This document shows positions 8,337 through 19,827 of a stretch of DNA of 38,795 bases, one piece after another. This DNA comes from an uncultured Pseudomonadota bacterium (lineage in GTDB: Bacteria; Pseudomonadota; Alphaproteobacteria; RF32; CAG-239): NCBI GenBank assembly GCA_902763155.1, contig CACWQS010000010.1:1-38795 (forward strand), written 5' to 3'. Positions within the stretch are counted from its first letter, which is position 1, and every line of letters starts with the position of its first letter. The notes below the pieces were generated by a model, which saw only the letters and a program-made list of their open reading frames with translations, ran no database searches and had not been told where the DNA came from. Made by a program: the position numbers and the translations under genes.

Positions 8337-8852
8337 ATGAAAGAGCTGAATGAAGACGGAAGGTTTCGACAACGTTTGCGAACTTTCAAACTAAGAGAAA
8401 CCAAGGGAGGACACCTCTCTATTTGGGAACGTGGGGGTATACATAAAAACGTAGGAAAAGCTACGTTGATTGCTACTCCCAAGGGTAACAAACCGGTCGC
8501 TATGATGGTTAATTTATATGACGAACCTAATGGCAGACACGCACTGGTGCAGGTGCATAAGGATTTTATAATTGCTTATGCCACTGTGGAATATGGGACC
8601 GAGCATATCGGTTTGTATTTAGTAAAAAGGCTTCATCGGCAGAAAAAAGTGCTGAATGCCATTCTGATTAACGAATTTTATCACGGAGAATGGACATACC
8701 CGCTGGAAGAGCGATTTGAACAAATAGTGCAGGCTATGCACAAAATTCTTTCTACGCGCGATTGCATTGAACCGGTGTTTGTCGAAATACCGCCTGAACG
8801 TATGGAGTTAATAGAACAACAAAAAAATAAAATCAAGTCCCAGAAAGAATAG
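8337..8852 (+). CDS. Unknown protein, 171 aa
   Basis: A 171-residue soluble protein with a basic N-terminus (RFRQRLRTFKLRETKGG) and a glutamine/lysine-rich C-terminus. The middle reads as a compact mixed fold and no family is recognised. The nearest purine-rich site, GAGGAAG, is about 20 bp from the ATG, which is unusually far. A 17-codon frame from ATG 8302 overlaps this start in another frame and could couple translation, but that is speculative. The gene has its own promoter and a strong terminator, so it is a single-gene unit. Function unknown. Confidence 0.7.
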   Translation: MKELNEDGRFRQRLRTFKLRETKGGHLSIWERGGIHKNVGKATLIATPKGNKPVAMMVNLYDEPNGRHALVQVHKDFIIAYATVEYGTEHIGLYLVKRLHRQKKVLNAILINEFYHGEWTYPLEERFEQIVQAMHKILSTRDCIEPVFVEIPPERMELIEQQKNKIKSQKE

Positions 8853-8860
8853 TGAGAAAA

Positions 8861-8900
8861 ATCCCGAAAATTATATCAATAATTTTCGGGATAATTTTTT
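8861..8900 (+). terminator. Rho-independent terminator
   Basis: ATCCCGAAAATT and AATTTTCGGGAT form a 12-bp stem followed by AATTTTTT, eight bases after the stop codon of the unknown gene at 8337-8852. The following stretch, 8901-9152, is AT-rich and I see no gene in it. Confidence 0.9.
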
Positions 8901-9152
8901 ATATTAATAACATATAAGAAAATCGACGAATTTACAGCTCCATATTTAAAGTTTCTTCCGGTTCGTCAAAAAAATTATTTGAATACTTATGATAATTAAC
9001 ATTATCCTTTAAATTTAAACAAAATAGCACCGACTAAGTGTCGATGCCATTCACAAACCACACCATAACAAACCTTATTCCGGATTTTTTCACTCATCAA
9101 AAATCTAAAGTACAGCTATTACGGAGAGGAAATATATTGTCAATAAACGAGA

Positions 9153-9368
9153 CTATTCAGCGGCGCAAGCGCAAGACTCGATTCTATTATCTAAATGAGA
9201 AACTGCTTTTTCTTCTGCGAAACACAAACGAGAATAATATTCGCTTTTCTTGCCGCGATTAAATTCGCTCACCGGACGATGATATCCCATCACACGAGTC
9301 CAAACTTCACACGGTTGGCGCTCGGCATCAGTCAAAGCAATGTTGTCAATATTAATAACGTTTGTCAT
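9153..9368 (-). CDS. Stand-alone NrdD C-terminal (glycyl-radical) domain-like protein
   Basis: A 71-residue protein whose core CEVWTRVMGYHRPVSEFNRG followed by KKSEY resembles the extreme C-terminus of anaerobic (class III) ribonucleotide reductase NrdD. That region carries the glycyl radical in an RVxGY loop; here the candidate is the Gly of TRVMGY. The rest of NrdD is absent, and the upstream sequence holds no remnant of it, so this appears to be a separate gene rather than a truncation. The start at ATG 9368 has AGGAG eight bases upstream; the frame is open to 9389. Two NrdR boxes lie in the promoter region (9411-9457), tying it to deoxyribonucleotide synthesis. It could act as a spare radical domain, as GrcA (YfiD) does for pyruvate formate-lyase, but that role is inference. 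Confidence 0.75.
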   Translation of the reverse strand: MTNVINIDNIALTDAERQPCEVWTRVMGYHRPVSEFNRGKKSEYYSRLCFAEEKAVSHLDNRIESCACAAE

Positions 9369-9410
9369 TTTGTTTCTCCTAAAATTCATTGTTGTGTCAT
9401 TATTCTATTG

Positions 9411-9457
9411 ATACCACATATAGTGTTAACAAAAAGTAAATAAACTATATATAGTAT
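9411..9457 (-). promoter_or_regulatory. Tandem NrdR boxes
   Basis: Two 16-bp sites, ATACCACATATAGTGT (9411-9426) and AAACTATATATAGTAT (9442-9457), match the NrdR consensus ACACTATATATAGTGT at 13 and 14 positions. Their starts are 31 bp apart, three helical turns, the spacing typical of NrdR operators. They lie 43 to 89 bp upstream of the NrdD-like small gene on the minus strand. Repression when dATP or ATP binds NrdR would be expected. Confidence 0.75.
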
Positions 9458-9697
9458 TTTATTTTTATACACACCTTTCTTAATTATATCATATTTTCAT
9501 ATACTTAAATTCCGAAAATTATCTAAAAATATAATTGTCGGCAACAGTAAAAAATCCTCCGTTCAATAAGAAATTCCGATTTTAAATTTTCTTGATTTTT
9601 TGCATAATTTAATATATACCTAATCCAATATTAAATTATTATCACTATGTTTAATTCATTTTGTGTGGTCTAAGGAAACCACGTAAATACTATAAGT

Positions 9698-10036
9698 ATG
9701 ACAGTATTTTTTATAATTGTGGCCATTTTGAATGTGCTTTGTGTCGTTTTATACAACAAAGCCAAATTTTGGGAAGAGATGTATTTTCAATCGACCGGTT
9801 ATGCTTTACGTATAACTGCTCAGTTGGGGATATATGTCATAGCGATAATTCCGGTAATCTGTGATATTTTAGGAAAAATTGATGTATGGTGGCTGTATTG
9901 GGCATATTTTTTGTATGTCATAATAATAATGCTCTATAGCTTTATCAATTGCTTCAGTATGGAAGAAGATCGGAGGGGAATTGTGATTACATCAATATTT
10001 AATACACTGATGCTGATAGGAATTATATTATGGTGA
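9698..10036 (+). CDS. Small integral membrane protein, 112 aa
   Basis: A 112-residue very hydrophobic protein with about four membrane spans (roughly residues 2-19, 41-58, 64-84 and 94-111) and a short charged loop SMEEDRRG before the last span. No family is recognised. The ATG at 9698 has no good ribosome binding site; TAAGG lies about 25 bp upstream. The strong hairpin terminator four bases after the stop supports an expressed gene. Between this gene and 9458 the sequence is AT-rich with no other gene. Function unknown. Confidence 0.6.
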   Translation: MTVFFIIVAILNVLCVVLYNKAKFWEEMYFQSTGYALRITAQLGIYVIAIIPVICDILGKIDVWWLYWAYFLYVIIIMLYSFINCFSMEEDRRGIVITSIFNTLMLIGIILW

Positions 10037-10040
10037 TAAA

Positions 10041-10080
10041 AATAAAGCGTTTGATTCTGAAATATCAAACGCTTTATTTT
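10041..10080. terminator. Bidirectional terminator between convergent genes
   Basis: AATAAAGCGTTTGAT and ATCAAACGCTTTATT form a 15-bp stem with an 8-nt loop; T-runs follow on both strands. It serves the membrane protein gene and the ATP synthase operon. Confidence 0.9.
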
Positions 10081-10092
10081 TTACTGAAAAAA

Positions 10093-10457
10093 TCACGCAA
10101 AGTTTTCCAAATAATGCACAATCATATCGTAAAACGTTGCGTTTTCCGGTTCTATGGCTTTCAATTCTTGCGCTCTTATCGCATCTATATGCGAATGTTC
10201 CACAAAATGTCTGGTTGAGATTTTGCACACGTTATCGGCAATGTCAGCTACGCCGCTGTCAATAAAATACCACGCTGATACATGATCTCCTTCATCCAAA
10301 ATCTGCATAACACCAGGGGTAATTACCAACGAGGTTGGGGCTCTGTCCTCAATCACCGTCAAGTTTTTATCGGCATACGGCAACACCACACGATAAACTT
10401 TTTTGTTCATTACCGTGCGTTCAGGAGTCCATATTTTCAGCGTCACATTTTCAGCCA

Positions 10458-10458
<1 letters not shown>
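10093..10458 (-). CDS. atpC: ATP synthase F1 epsilon subunit
   Basis: The epsilon subunit forms part of the central stalk of F1 and can inhibit ATP hydrolysis. The 121-residue protein has the N-terminal beta-sandwich pattern (LKIWTPERTVMNKKVYRVVLP, GVMQILDEGDH). The C-terminal helical part is shorter than in E. coli, as is common in alphaproteobacteria. Its ATG overlaps the atpD stop codon. It is the last gene of the operon, just before the terminator at 10041-10080. Confidence 0.9.
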
Positions 10459-12841
<2,383 letters not shown>

Positions 12842-12845
12842 TTAT

Positions 12846-14399
12846 TTACGCTGCCTTTTCCTGTTTTTTCAAATAATTATCAACAAATTCGGCATAAAAT
12901 GCGCTCAATTTTTCCTTCAATTCCGGAGAAATAACTCGTTTTTCTTTGATTTCTGCCAAATATTCCGGATGAGCCGTGCGCAAATGTTCCAAACTTAAAG
13001 CCTCAAATTCTTTAACATCACTGACTTTTAATCTGGTTAAATAACCGTTCACACCGGCAAAAATAGAAGCCACTTCTTCCTCGGTTGCCATTGGTTGGTG
13101 TACCGGTTGTTTCAAAAGTTCAGTCAGTTTTGAACCTTTATCCAACAAATTGCGTGTCGATTTATCCAAATCTGCCGAAAATTGGGCAAATGCAGCCATT
13201 TCACGATATTGCGCCAAATCCAACTTCATTGAACCGGAAACTTGCTTCATGGCCTTAATTTGTGCCGCCGAACCCACACGAGATACCGAAATACCCACGT
13301 TCACCGCCGGACGAATACCTTGGTAGAACAAAGACGTTTCCAAAAAGATTTGCCCATCGGTAATGGAAATCACGTTGGTCGGAATATAGGCGGATACGTC
13401 ACCGGCTTGTGTTTCAATCACCGGCATAGCGGTCAATGAACCGGCACCATAATCGTCATTCATTTTAGCCGCACGTTCCAACAAACGGGAGTGCAAATAG
13501 AACACATCACCAGGGTACGCTTCACGTCCAGGCGGACGGCGAATTAAGAGCGACATTTGACGATATGCCACAGCTTGTTTAGATAAGTCATCATAGAAAA
13601 TAACGGCGTGCATACCATTGTTGCGGAAATATTCTCCCATCGCGGTTCCGGCATAAGGTGCCAAGAATTGCAACGGTGCAGCTTCAGAAGCGGTTGCCGC
13701 TACCACAATGGTATAGTCCATTGCACCAAAGTCGCGCAAAGTCTTAACCACTTGAGCTACTGACGAACGTTTTTGCCCCACCGCAACATAGATACAGAAC
13801 AGCTTTTCTTTATCGCTTTTTGCCGCATCATTTGTGCGTTTTTGATTGATAATTGTATCAATGATAATTGAAGTTTTACCGGTTTGGCGGTCGCCGATTA
13901 TCAGCTCACGTTGTCCGCGCCCAATCGGAATTAGCGAATCGATAACCTTCAAGCCTGTTTGAACCGGCTCATGCACACTGCGTCTTGGGATAATTCCAGG
14001 AGCTTTAATCTCGGCATTACTGTATTGTTCGGCCTTAATTTCGCCCATACCATCAATCGGATTACCAAGGGCATCAACTACACGTCCGAGCAACCCTTTG
14101 CCAACCGGCACGCTCACAATTTGTCCGGAGCGCTTAACGATATCGCCTTCTTTAATGCCTTCATCCGAACCGAAAAGTACTACGCTGACACTGTCTTCTT
14201 CTAAGTTTAATGCCATACCCTTGGTTCCGTTACTAAAGGTAACCATTTCGTTTAGTTGGACTTTATCTAAGCCGTAAACACGTGCGATACCATCACCGAC
14301 GGAAAGCACGCGCCCTACCTCCGACATATCGGTCGATAAGTCGAAATCGGCAATTTTTTCTTTCAAAATTGAAGATATTTCATCTGCTTGTACAGACAT
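12846..14399 (-). CDS. atpA: ATP synthase F1 alpha subunit
   Basis: The non-catalytic nucleotide-binding subunit of the F1 hexamer. The 517-residue protein has Walker A GDRQTGKT (169-176), the [12 protein letters not shown] segment and the family signature around [20 protein letters not shown]. The ATG follows the atpH stop codon directly, with no gap. Confidence 0.97.
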   Translation of the reverse strand: MSVQADEISSILKEKIADFDLSTDMSEVGRVLSVGDGIARVYGLDKVQLNEMVTFSNGTKGMALNLEEDSVSVVLFGSDEGIKEGDIVKRSGQIVSVPVGKGLLGRVVDALGNPIDGMGEIKAEQYSNAEIKAPGIIPRRSVHEPVQTGLKVIDSLIPIGRGQRELIIGDRQTGKTSIIIDTIINQKRTNDAAKSDKEKLFCIYVAVGQKRSSVAQVVKTLRDFGAMDYTIVVAATASEAAPLQFLAPYAGTAMGEYFRNNGMHAVIFYDDLSKQAVAYRQMSLLIRRPPGREAYPGDVFYLHSRLLERAAKMNDDYGAGSLTAMPVIETQAGDVSAYIPTNVISITDGQIFLETSLFYQGIRPAVNVGISVSRVGSAAQIKAMKQVSGSMKLDLAQYREMAAFAQFSADLDKSTRNLLDKGSKLTELLKQPVHQPMATEEEVASIFAGVNGYLTRLKVSDVKEFEALSLEHLRTAHPEYLAEIKEKRVISPELKEKLSAFYAEFVDNYLKKQEKAA

Positions 14400-14954
14400 C
14401 TATTTTGCCCCTTTCATAAGCTGTTCCAACGCATTAAGTTTGTGTCGGATTGAATTATCTATAAAATTGGTTCCGTTTTTGATAATCAATCCGCCCATAA
14501 TCTGCGGATCAATTACATAACTGATCAGAATCTCTTTATTAAATATAGATTGTAATTTGTTTTTCAGTTTAGCTTCCTGCGCCGGTTTCAGTTCAACAGC
14601 GGTAGTAACTTCCACTTCGGCAATATTGTGCTGTTGCTGATATAAACCGACAAATTGCTCGCATATTATTTTTACCAAATTAAGTTTACTGTTCTGAGCT
14701 AAAATTTTCAAAGTGTTTAACATACTTTGGCAAAATTGCAATTTATTGGCTAAAGTTTCTAAAACTCTGATTTTATCATCTGTCGAAATCAGCGGATTAT
14801 TCAATTTTTCCATTTGCGCCGAATCTGCCACCGACATATTTGCCAAACGTTGAGTATTAGCATAAAGCTTATCAAGATCATCCGCCTTTTCAGCCCCTTC
14901 ATACATAGCTTCGGCGTACAAAATTGCGGTCTTAAGTTTTGAAACTGTTTTCAC
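14400..14954 (-). CDS. atpH: ATP synthase F1 delta subunit
   Basis: The delta subunit joins F1 to the peripheral stalk. The 184-residue protein shows the family pattern of an N-terminal helical bundle (KLKTAILYAEAMYEGAEKA) and a C-terminal domain ending in DPQIMGGLIIKNGTNFIDNS followed by IRHKL. As first gene of atpHAGDC, it fits the alphaproteobacterial split in which the Fo genes lie at another locus. A TATAAT box lies 44 bp upstream. Confidence 0.95.
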   Translation of the reverse strand: MKTVSKLKTAILYAEAMYEGAEKADDLDKLYANTQRLANMSVADSAQMEKLNNPLISTDDKIRVLETLANKLQFCQSMLNTLKILAQNSKLNLVKIICEQFVGLYQQQHNIAEVEVTTAVELKPAQEAKLKNKLQSIFNKEILISYVIDPQIMGGLIIKNGTNFIDNSIRHKLNALEQLMKGAK

Positions 14955-14997
14955 TTTCCACTCTTATAAAAAATTAACAGATGAATCACCTTAATAA

Positions 14998-15026
14998 ATT
15001 ATATCATATATAGCAAGCATTGACAC
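14998..15026 (-). promoter_or_regulatory. Promoter for the atpHAGDC operon
   Basis: On the minus strand GTGTCA and a consensus TATAAT are separated by 17 bp, ahead of atpH. On the plus strand the same interval holds TTGACA at 15020, possibly the -35 box of the divergent gene at 15122, but no convincing -10 box follows. Confidence 0.5.
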
Positions 15027-15121
15027 AAGAAATCAACAAGATTTTTTATTTTTATATTTACGAGAATTTTACTATTGTTTATGTAAAATATCTCCAAAGT
15101 ATGCTGAAAAGGGAGATGATT

Positions 15122-15889
15122 ATGAATAAATTTGCAATATTGGCTTTTGGCGGAGTGTTGGTGTGCGGAGTACAAACTTTTGCCGCCGATGATTTGTTTG
15201 GTCTTGATGATATTGATAATCTGGAAAATGTGGCGGAAGAGAAAAATACTTCAACCGATTCGGTATCAGCTAATAGAGTGTTATCTTCCTTTCTAAATAG
15301 TCGGATTCCGGCGTCGGCGGTGCGCAATATAGAAAAAGCGGAAAAAGTCTTTTGTTATACGGTTACTTATGCTGATCCGGAAGCTGACGGATATACCTTG
15401 AACGGTATGGCAATCAAAGGTTCATGTGGGGAACTTTCCGCCAACGGAAATAAGTTGTTTAAAGATATGTTGTGGAGTAATATGACAGCTTTTTCCGGTA
15501 ATATGGATAATTGCAGTATTAACCCTAAGATTATGCTACGTTATATCTATGGTCCGGATACAACCGATGTTTTACTCTCTTATCCTTGTCCGGCGGTAAC
15601 ATTTTATCATGGTCGTGATATTGTTACGGTTAATGCGGCTCCGGGGGGAGAAATTATCGAAAAAATTACCAAAGCCTACAGCAGTTTGGCAGAGCCTTAT
15701 GTATCTCCGGCTCTTATCGGACAGATGGTTGCTAACGGGCAAATTCAAAATCAGGCGCAAAAGGAAAAGGTTCGTCGCTTAGGAAATACGGAAGCAAATT
15801 TACGTAAGTGGAATGCCGATACTCCGACGTCAGAGAATAATTCAGCCACGTCTAAACCGGCGGCATCGGGCTGGAATAAATTAAAATAA
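15122..15889 (+). CDS. Secreted cysteine-containing protein, unknown function
   Basis: A 255-residue exported protein. The first 21 residues, MNKFAILAFGGVLVCGVQTFA, are a Sec signal peptide with a cleavage site before ADD. The mature part has four cysteines that could pair (in VFCYTV, KGSCGEL, NMDNCSINP and SYPCPAV) around the stretch IMLRYIYGPDTTDVLLSYPC, and a polar tail. The start at ATG 15122 is chosen for its signal peptide and the GGGAG just upstream; the frame is open from 15020. It lies 21 bp before mraY and may be read into the division cluster. No named family is recognised. Periplasmic or outer-membrane location is inferred. Confidence 0.8.
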   Translation: MNKFAILAFGGVLVCGVQTFAADDLFGLDDIDNLENVAEEKNTSTDSVSANRVLSSFLNSRIPASAVRNIEKAEKVFCYTVTYADPEADGYTLNGMAIKGSCGELSANGNKLFKDMLWSNMTAFSGNMDNCSINPKIMLRYIYGPDTTDVLLSYPCPAVTFYHGRDIVTVNAAPGGEIIEKITKAYSSLAEPYVSPALIGQMVANGQIQNQAQKEKVRRLGNTEANLRKWNADTPTSENNSATSKPAASGWNKLK

Positions 15890-15910
15890 TTATAGACAGG
15901 AGATTTTAAG

Positions 15911-16951
15911 ATGTTTGCTTTGATAAATGCGGAATTACCTTTGTTGTATCGGATTATTGCGGCTTTTGTAGCAGCTTTGGTCATAAGTTTATTGTTTGGG
16001 GCGCCGTTGATAAATTTTTTGCATAAACATCAACAAAAAGGGCAACCAATACGCAGTGATGGTCCGAAGTCTCACTTGCAAACTAAAAAAGGAACTCCGA
16101 CCATGGGCGGATTACTCATTCTAGGTGCGACAATTATTTCGATTCTGTTGTTTGCCAAAGTGCAATACCACTTTGTGTGGGTAAGTTTGATAGTGCTGAT
16201 TATGTATGGTATTACCGGTTTTATTGATGACTATTGGAAGGTAAAACGCCAGAGCTCAAATGCTATGACTGCACGTATGAAACTGTTTTTACAATTTTTG
16301 ACGGCGCTATTGGCGGCAAGCATTATTACTGCGGCAACCACCAAAAATATTAATACCGGATTATCGATTCCGTATTTCAAAGATGTTGTTATTAATATCG
16401 GTTGGCTGTATATTCCGTTTGCCGTGGTGGTAATTTCGGGAGCTTCTAATGCGGTTAATTTGAGTGACGGCTTAGATGGACTGGCTTCCGGATTGTTGAT
16501 AATTTCATTTACATTTTTTGGTGCGGTGGCATATTTTTGCGGTATTGATGGTTCAATACTGCATTATATTCCGCGCGCCGGAGAAGTTGCGGTGGTATGT
16601 GCCGCCGTGGTTGGTGCTTGTTTAGGCTTCCTTTATTATAACAAACCCAAAGCACGAGTATTTATGGGAGATACCGGATCATTGGCACTGGGAGCGTTAC
16701 TCGGTGCCGTATCGGTAATGACAAAGAGTGAAATTTTACTTGCTATCGTTGGTGGCGTATTTGTTGCCGAAACTTTGTCGGTAATGATTCAGGTGGCGTA
16801 TTTCAAAAAAACAGGTAAGCGCTTTTTCAAGATGGCTCCGATACATCATCATTTTGAACAACTCGGTTGGAGCGAGAAAAAAGTAGTATTTTCATTTTGG
16901 TTGACAGCGCTTTGTTTAGCGGCATTCGGGTGCTTGGTATTTATCGGATAA
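15911..16951 (+). CDS. mraY: Phospho-MurNAc-pentapeptide transferase MraY
   Basis: MraY transfers phospho-MurNAc-pentapeptide to undecaprenyl phosphate to make lipid I at the inner membrane. The 346-residue, ten-span protein has the catalytic DD of GFIDDYWKV (106-107), the NLSDGLDGLASG motif (183-194), FMGDTGSLALG with Asp254, and the histidine motif PIHHHFE (311-316). AGGAG precedes the ATG. The normal neighbours murF upstream and murD downstream are missing; ftsW follows after 12 bp. Confidence 0.97.
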   Translation: MFALINAELPLLYRIIAAFVAALVISLLFGAPLINFLHKHQQKGQPIRSDGPKSHLQTKKGTPTMGGLLILGATIISILLFAKVQYHFVWVSLIVLIMYGITGFIDDYWKVKRQSSNAMTARMKLFLQFLTALLAASIITAATTKNINTGLSIPYFKDVVINIGWLYIPFAVVVISGASNAVNLSDGLDGLASGLLIISFTFFGAVAYFCGIDGSILHYIPRAGEVAVVCAAVVGACLGFLYYNKPKARVFMGDTGSLALGALLGAVSVMTKSEILLAIVGGVFVAETLSVMIQVAYFKKTGKRFFKMAPIHHHFEQLGWSEKKVVFSFWLTALCLAAFGCLVFIG

Positions 16952-16963
16952 GGAATAATATAA

Positions 16964-18094
16964 ATGGTAAATTTTTCACGCCAAAGTCATAGTGCTCTTG
17001 CTAAATGGTTATGGACCGTTGACAAGGTTATTTTATTTGTATCGCTGGCTTTGCTTTCTATCGGTATTATTTTAGATATTACAGCCAGTCCGGCAGTGGC
17101 ACGACGTATCAATGTTGATGATTTTTGGTTTGTGCGTAAACAAGTTTTTTACGTTGTTGCTTCCATTGGAATTATTTTTATTCTATCGTTGTTAAAACTT
17201 AAAACTATTCGTCGCTTGTCTATATTCGGGTTTGTAATATTTTTGGGACTACTGGTACTTACGCTGTTTTTTGGGTTTGAAACTAAAGGAGCTCGGCGTT
17301 GGATAAGTATTGCCGGTTTTTCGATGCAGGCTTCCGAATTTATGAAACCGATTTTTATTGTGGTAACGGCCTGGCTTTTGGATTGCGGTAAAAAATATGA
17401 TTATTTCCCAGGTATGGCGGTTTCTATCGGCTTATATGGTGTTGTAGCTGCTTTATTACTATTGCAACCTGATGTCGGAATGACTTTATTGGTAACGGCG
17501 ATTTTCGGATTGCAACTTTTTTTGGCCGGTTTGCCGATGTTTTTTGTCAGTGTTTTAGCTGCCGGAGGTGTGGTTGTCCTCTTTATATTATACTTTACTT
17601 TTCCTCACTTTCATGCTCGTGTTGATCAGTTTCTGTATGGTAGTGATGAAACCAGTTATCAAATTAACCGAGCGATGGAGGCTTTTCAAAACGGTAATTT
17701 GGTCGGTCGCGGTCCGGGAGAAGGAACCGTTAAACTCCATATTCCTGACGCCCATACCGATTTTGTGTTTGCCGTTGCCGGTGAAGAATACGGAGTATGG
17801 TTGTGCTTAATTATCATTATTTTATTTGCTGTTATTATTATCCGTGCTTTACGTGCCGCCTTAAAAGAAACCAATTTATTTGTGATGTACGCCGAGGTAG
17901 GATTGGCCGCTTCATTAGGATTGCAGGCATTTGTAAATATGGCATCATCGTTGCATGTTATTCCGACTAAAGGTATGACATTGCCGTTTATATCTTACGG
18001 CGGTTCATCACTTTTGGGAAGTGCTATTGAGATAGGTATGCTTTTGGCGATTACTCGTAAAAATACGGCATCGGAGGATAAGGATGCGCTATGA
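16964..18094 (+). CDS. ftsW: Septal peptidoglycan polymerase FtsW
   Basis: A SEDS-family glycosyltransferase that polymerises lipid II at the division site with its partner PBP. The 376-residue membrane protein shows KGARRWI (108-114), LQPDVGMT (167-174), the extracellular VGRGPGEG region (about 247-254), the GEEYGVWL motif (273-280) and a FISYGGSSLL motif near the C-terminus. The cluster position next to ftsQAZ favours FtsW over RodA. Its stop overlaps the start of murB (ATGA). murG and murC, normally between these two, are absent. Confidence 0.95.
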   Translation: MVNFSRQSHSALAKWLWTVDKVILFVSLALLSIGIILDITASPAVARRINVDDFWFVRKQVFYVVASIGIIFILSLLKLKTIRRLSIFGFVIFLGLLVLTLFFGFETKGARRWISIAGFSMQASEFMKPIFIVVTAWLLDCGKKYDYFPGMAVSIGLYGVVAALLLLQPDVGMTLLVTAIFGLQLFLAGLPMFFVSVLAAGGVVVLFILYFTFPHFHARVDQFLYGSDETSYQINRAMEAFQNGNLVGRGPGEGTVKLHIPDAHTDFVFAVAGEEYGVWLCLIIIILFAVIIIRALRAALKETNLFVMYAEVGLAASLGLQAFVNMASSLHVIPTKGMTLPFISYGGSSLLGSAIEIGMLLAITRKNTASEDKDAL

Positions 18095-18993
18095 CAACTA
18101 AGCAAATGCAAAATCTGCCGTCGGTGCGGGGAAAATATTTGTTTGATGAACCGATGAGGCGTCATACATGGCTTGGTGTGGGCGGCGAGGCTGAAGTTAT
18201 GTTTTTGCCTGAAGATGAAGCTGATTTACAATATTTTTTACGTAATAAACCTCAAAATTTGCCGGTGTTTATCTTAGGCGGAGGCTCTAATTTATTAGTG
18301 CGTGACGGTGGTATTAAAGGAATAACAATAAAACTGCAGAATAAGAACTTTGCTCAATGGCGGATAGAGAACAATTTACTTATTTGCGGCGCCGGTATGC
18401 AGAATTTTGCCCTAAAAAATATTTTACCGGAAAATAATATCGGCGGTTTGGAATTTTTATGTTCTATTCCGGGGACTATCGGTGGGGCTTTTCGTTCCAA
18501 TGCCGGCTGTTTCGGTTGCGAGTTGGCACAAGTTTTGCACCATGCTAAAATTATGAACGGGCAGGGTGATATTTTGGAAATTACGCCTGAGCAATTCGGA
18601 TTTGCATATCGCCACAGTGATTTTCCTTCGGACTGGATTATATTAGAAGCGGATTTGACAACAATTACGAAGAAATCAGAAGAAATTATTGCGCAAATTA
18701 AGCAAAATGAAGATTACAGGAAGGAACATCAGCCGCAGGGTATTCGTACAGCCGGCTCAACATTTAAAAATCCGCAGGAAAAAGCCGCATGGAAATTGAT
18801 AAAGGAATCCGGGGGAGCTGAAATGATTATTGGAGGAGCTAAAATGTCGGCACAACATTGCAATTTCTTGGAAGTTAGTGATAATGCCAGAGCTACAGAT
18901 GTTGAAAAATTGTGCGAAAATATCATGAAAGCGGTTAAAACCAAGTTTGACGTTAGTTTAGAGTTAGAAATTAAGTGTGTGGGGCAAAAATAA
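18091..18993 (+). CDS. murB: UDP-N-acetylenolpyruvoylglucosamine reductase MurB
   Basis: MurB is the FAD- and NADPH-dependent enzyme that reduces enolpyruvyl-UDP-GlcNAc to UDP-MurNAc in the cytoplasm. The 300-residue protein has the FAD-binding GGGSNLLVRDGG (63-74) and SIPGTIGGAFRSNAGCFG (125-142) motifs. Ser223 in AGSTFKNP is the expected proton donor, and Glu293 in LELEIKCVG the expected second catalytic acid. The compact length and YRHSDF motif fit the shorter type II MurB enzymes. It overlaps ftsW by 4 bp. Confidence 0.96.
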   Translation: MTTKQMQNLPSVRGKYLFDEPMRRHTWLGVGGEAEVMFLPEDEADLQYFLRNKPQNLPVFILGGGSNLLVRDGGIKGITIKLQNKNFAQWRIENNLLICGAGMQNFALKNILPENNIGGLEFLCSIPGTIGGAFRSNAGCFGCELAQVLHHAKIMNGQGDILEITPEQFGFAYRHSDFPSDWIILEADLTTITKKSEEIIAQIKQNEDYRKEHQPQGIRTAGSTFKNPQEKAAWKLIKESGGAEMIIGGAKMSAQHCNFLEVSDNARATDVEKLCENIMKAVKTKFDVSLELEIKCVGQK

Positions 18994-18997
18994 AAAC

Positions 18998-19795
18998 ATG
19001 GAAACAGCTTCTGATAATAAGATATATGAAAATGTTTTGTGGCCGTATCGTTTGATTGGCAATCTTTTGCTCATGGGAAGTGTTTGGCTTATTACCATAG
19101 GGGTTATTACCGTGCGTCATAATCTAATCGGTAAACAAATAGATTCTCTTTTAAGTGAACTCTATCAACAATCGGTAGGTTTTGGTTGGGGAATTGATGA
19201 TATTACCATTGAAGGTCGTGATAAAACCTCAAAAGAAGAGTTATTGAGCGCTCTGAATATTTCACGCGGAGATAACATATTAAATGTTGATTTGCATGCG
19301 ATTCGCGACCAATTAAAAGCTCTGCCATGGATAAAAGATGTAATTATATCGCGTCGCTATTTTCCTAATATCATTCATATCAGCATAAAAGAACGCAAAA
19401 TCAAATCTATTTGGCAGTATAAGAACGAATTTTATCCGATAGATGAAGACGGAGAAATTATTGAAACAGAATATGTTCCGCAAAAAAATGTTTTACAGAT
19501 TATCGGTGAAGATGCGCCACAGCACATTAAGGAATTGTTAGAAATTGTAGAAGAAGACAAAGAGTTGTTTTCTCGCTTAAAGGCTGCAAACTATATTTCT
19601 AAACGTCGCTGGGATTTGATTTTTGATGATGTTGAACACGGTATAACGGTTAAAATGCCGGAAGAAGATATTAAATCGGCATGGAAGAAATTAGTAAAAT
19701 TGGATAAAACGCAAGGTATTCTTAAATATAAATTAACTTTCATTGATTTAAGATTAAAAAATAAAGTTATCGTTAAAGTTAACGATAAAAAATAA
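18998..19795 (+). CDS. ftsQ: Cell division protein FtsQ
   Basis: A bitopic inner-membrane protein that recruits FtsB and FtsL to the divisome. The 265-residue protein has a short cytoplasmic end, one membrane span (about residues 17-38) and a POTRA domain from about residue 55 (GIDDITIEGRDKTSKEELLS, then LPWIKDVIISRRYFPNIIHI), followed by the FtsQ beta domain. The start is put at ATG 18998, four bases after murB; the frame is open from a GTG at 18977 within murB. ddl, usually between murB and ftsQ, is absent. Confidence 0.9.
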   Translation: METASDNKIYENVLWPYRLIGNLLLMGSVWLITIGVITVRHNLIGKQIDSLLSELYQQSVGFGWGIDDITIEGRDKTSKEELLSALNISRGDNILNVDLHAIRDQLKALPWIKDVIISRRYFPNIIHISIKERKIKSIWQYKNEFYPIDEDGEIIETEYVPQKNVLQIIGEDAPQHIKELLEIVEEDKELFSRLKAANYISKRRWDLIFDDVEHGITVKMPEEDIKSAWKKLVKLDKTQGILKYKLTFIDLRLKNKVIVKVNDKK

Positions 19796-19827
19796 GCAAA
19801 ATCAATAACGTGCGTTTGAGGTAGAAA

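Noticed and set aside
8930..9030. A minus-strand tail reading like a protein end (FFDEPEETLNMEL)
   Set aside because: The frame is closed by a TAG about 34 codons upstream, and there is no convincing start or ribosome binding site. It is too short to support.
9038..9262. A 74-codon plus-strand frame opposite the NrdD-like gene
   Set aside because: It overlaps the better supported minus-strand gene, has no ribosome binding site, and its product resembles no family.
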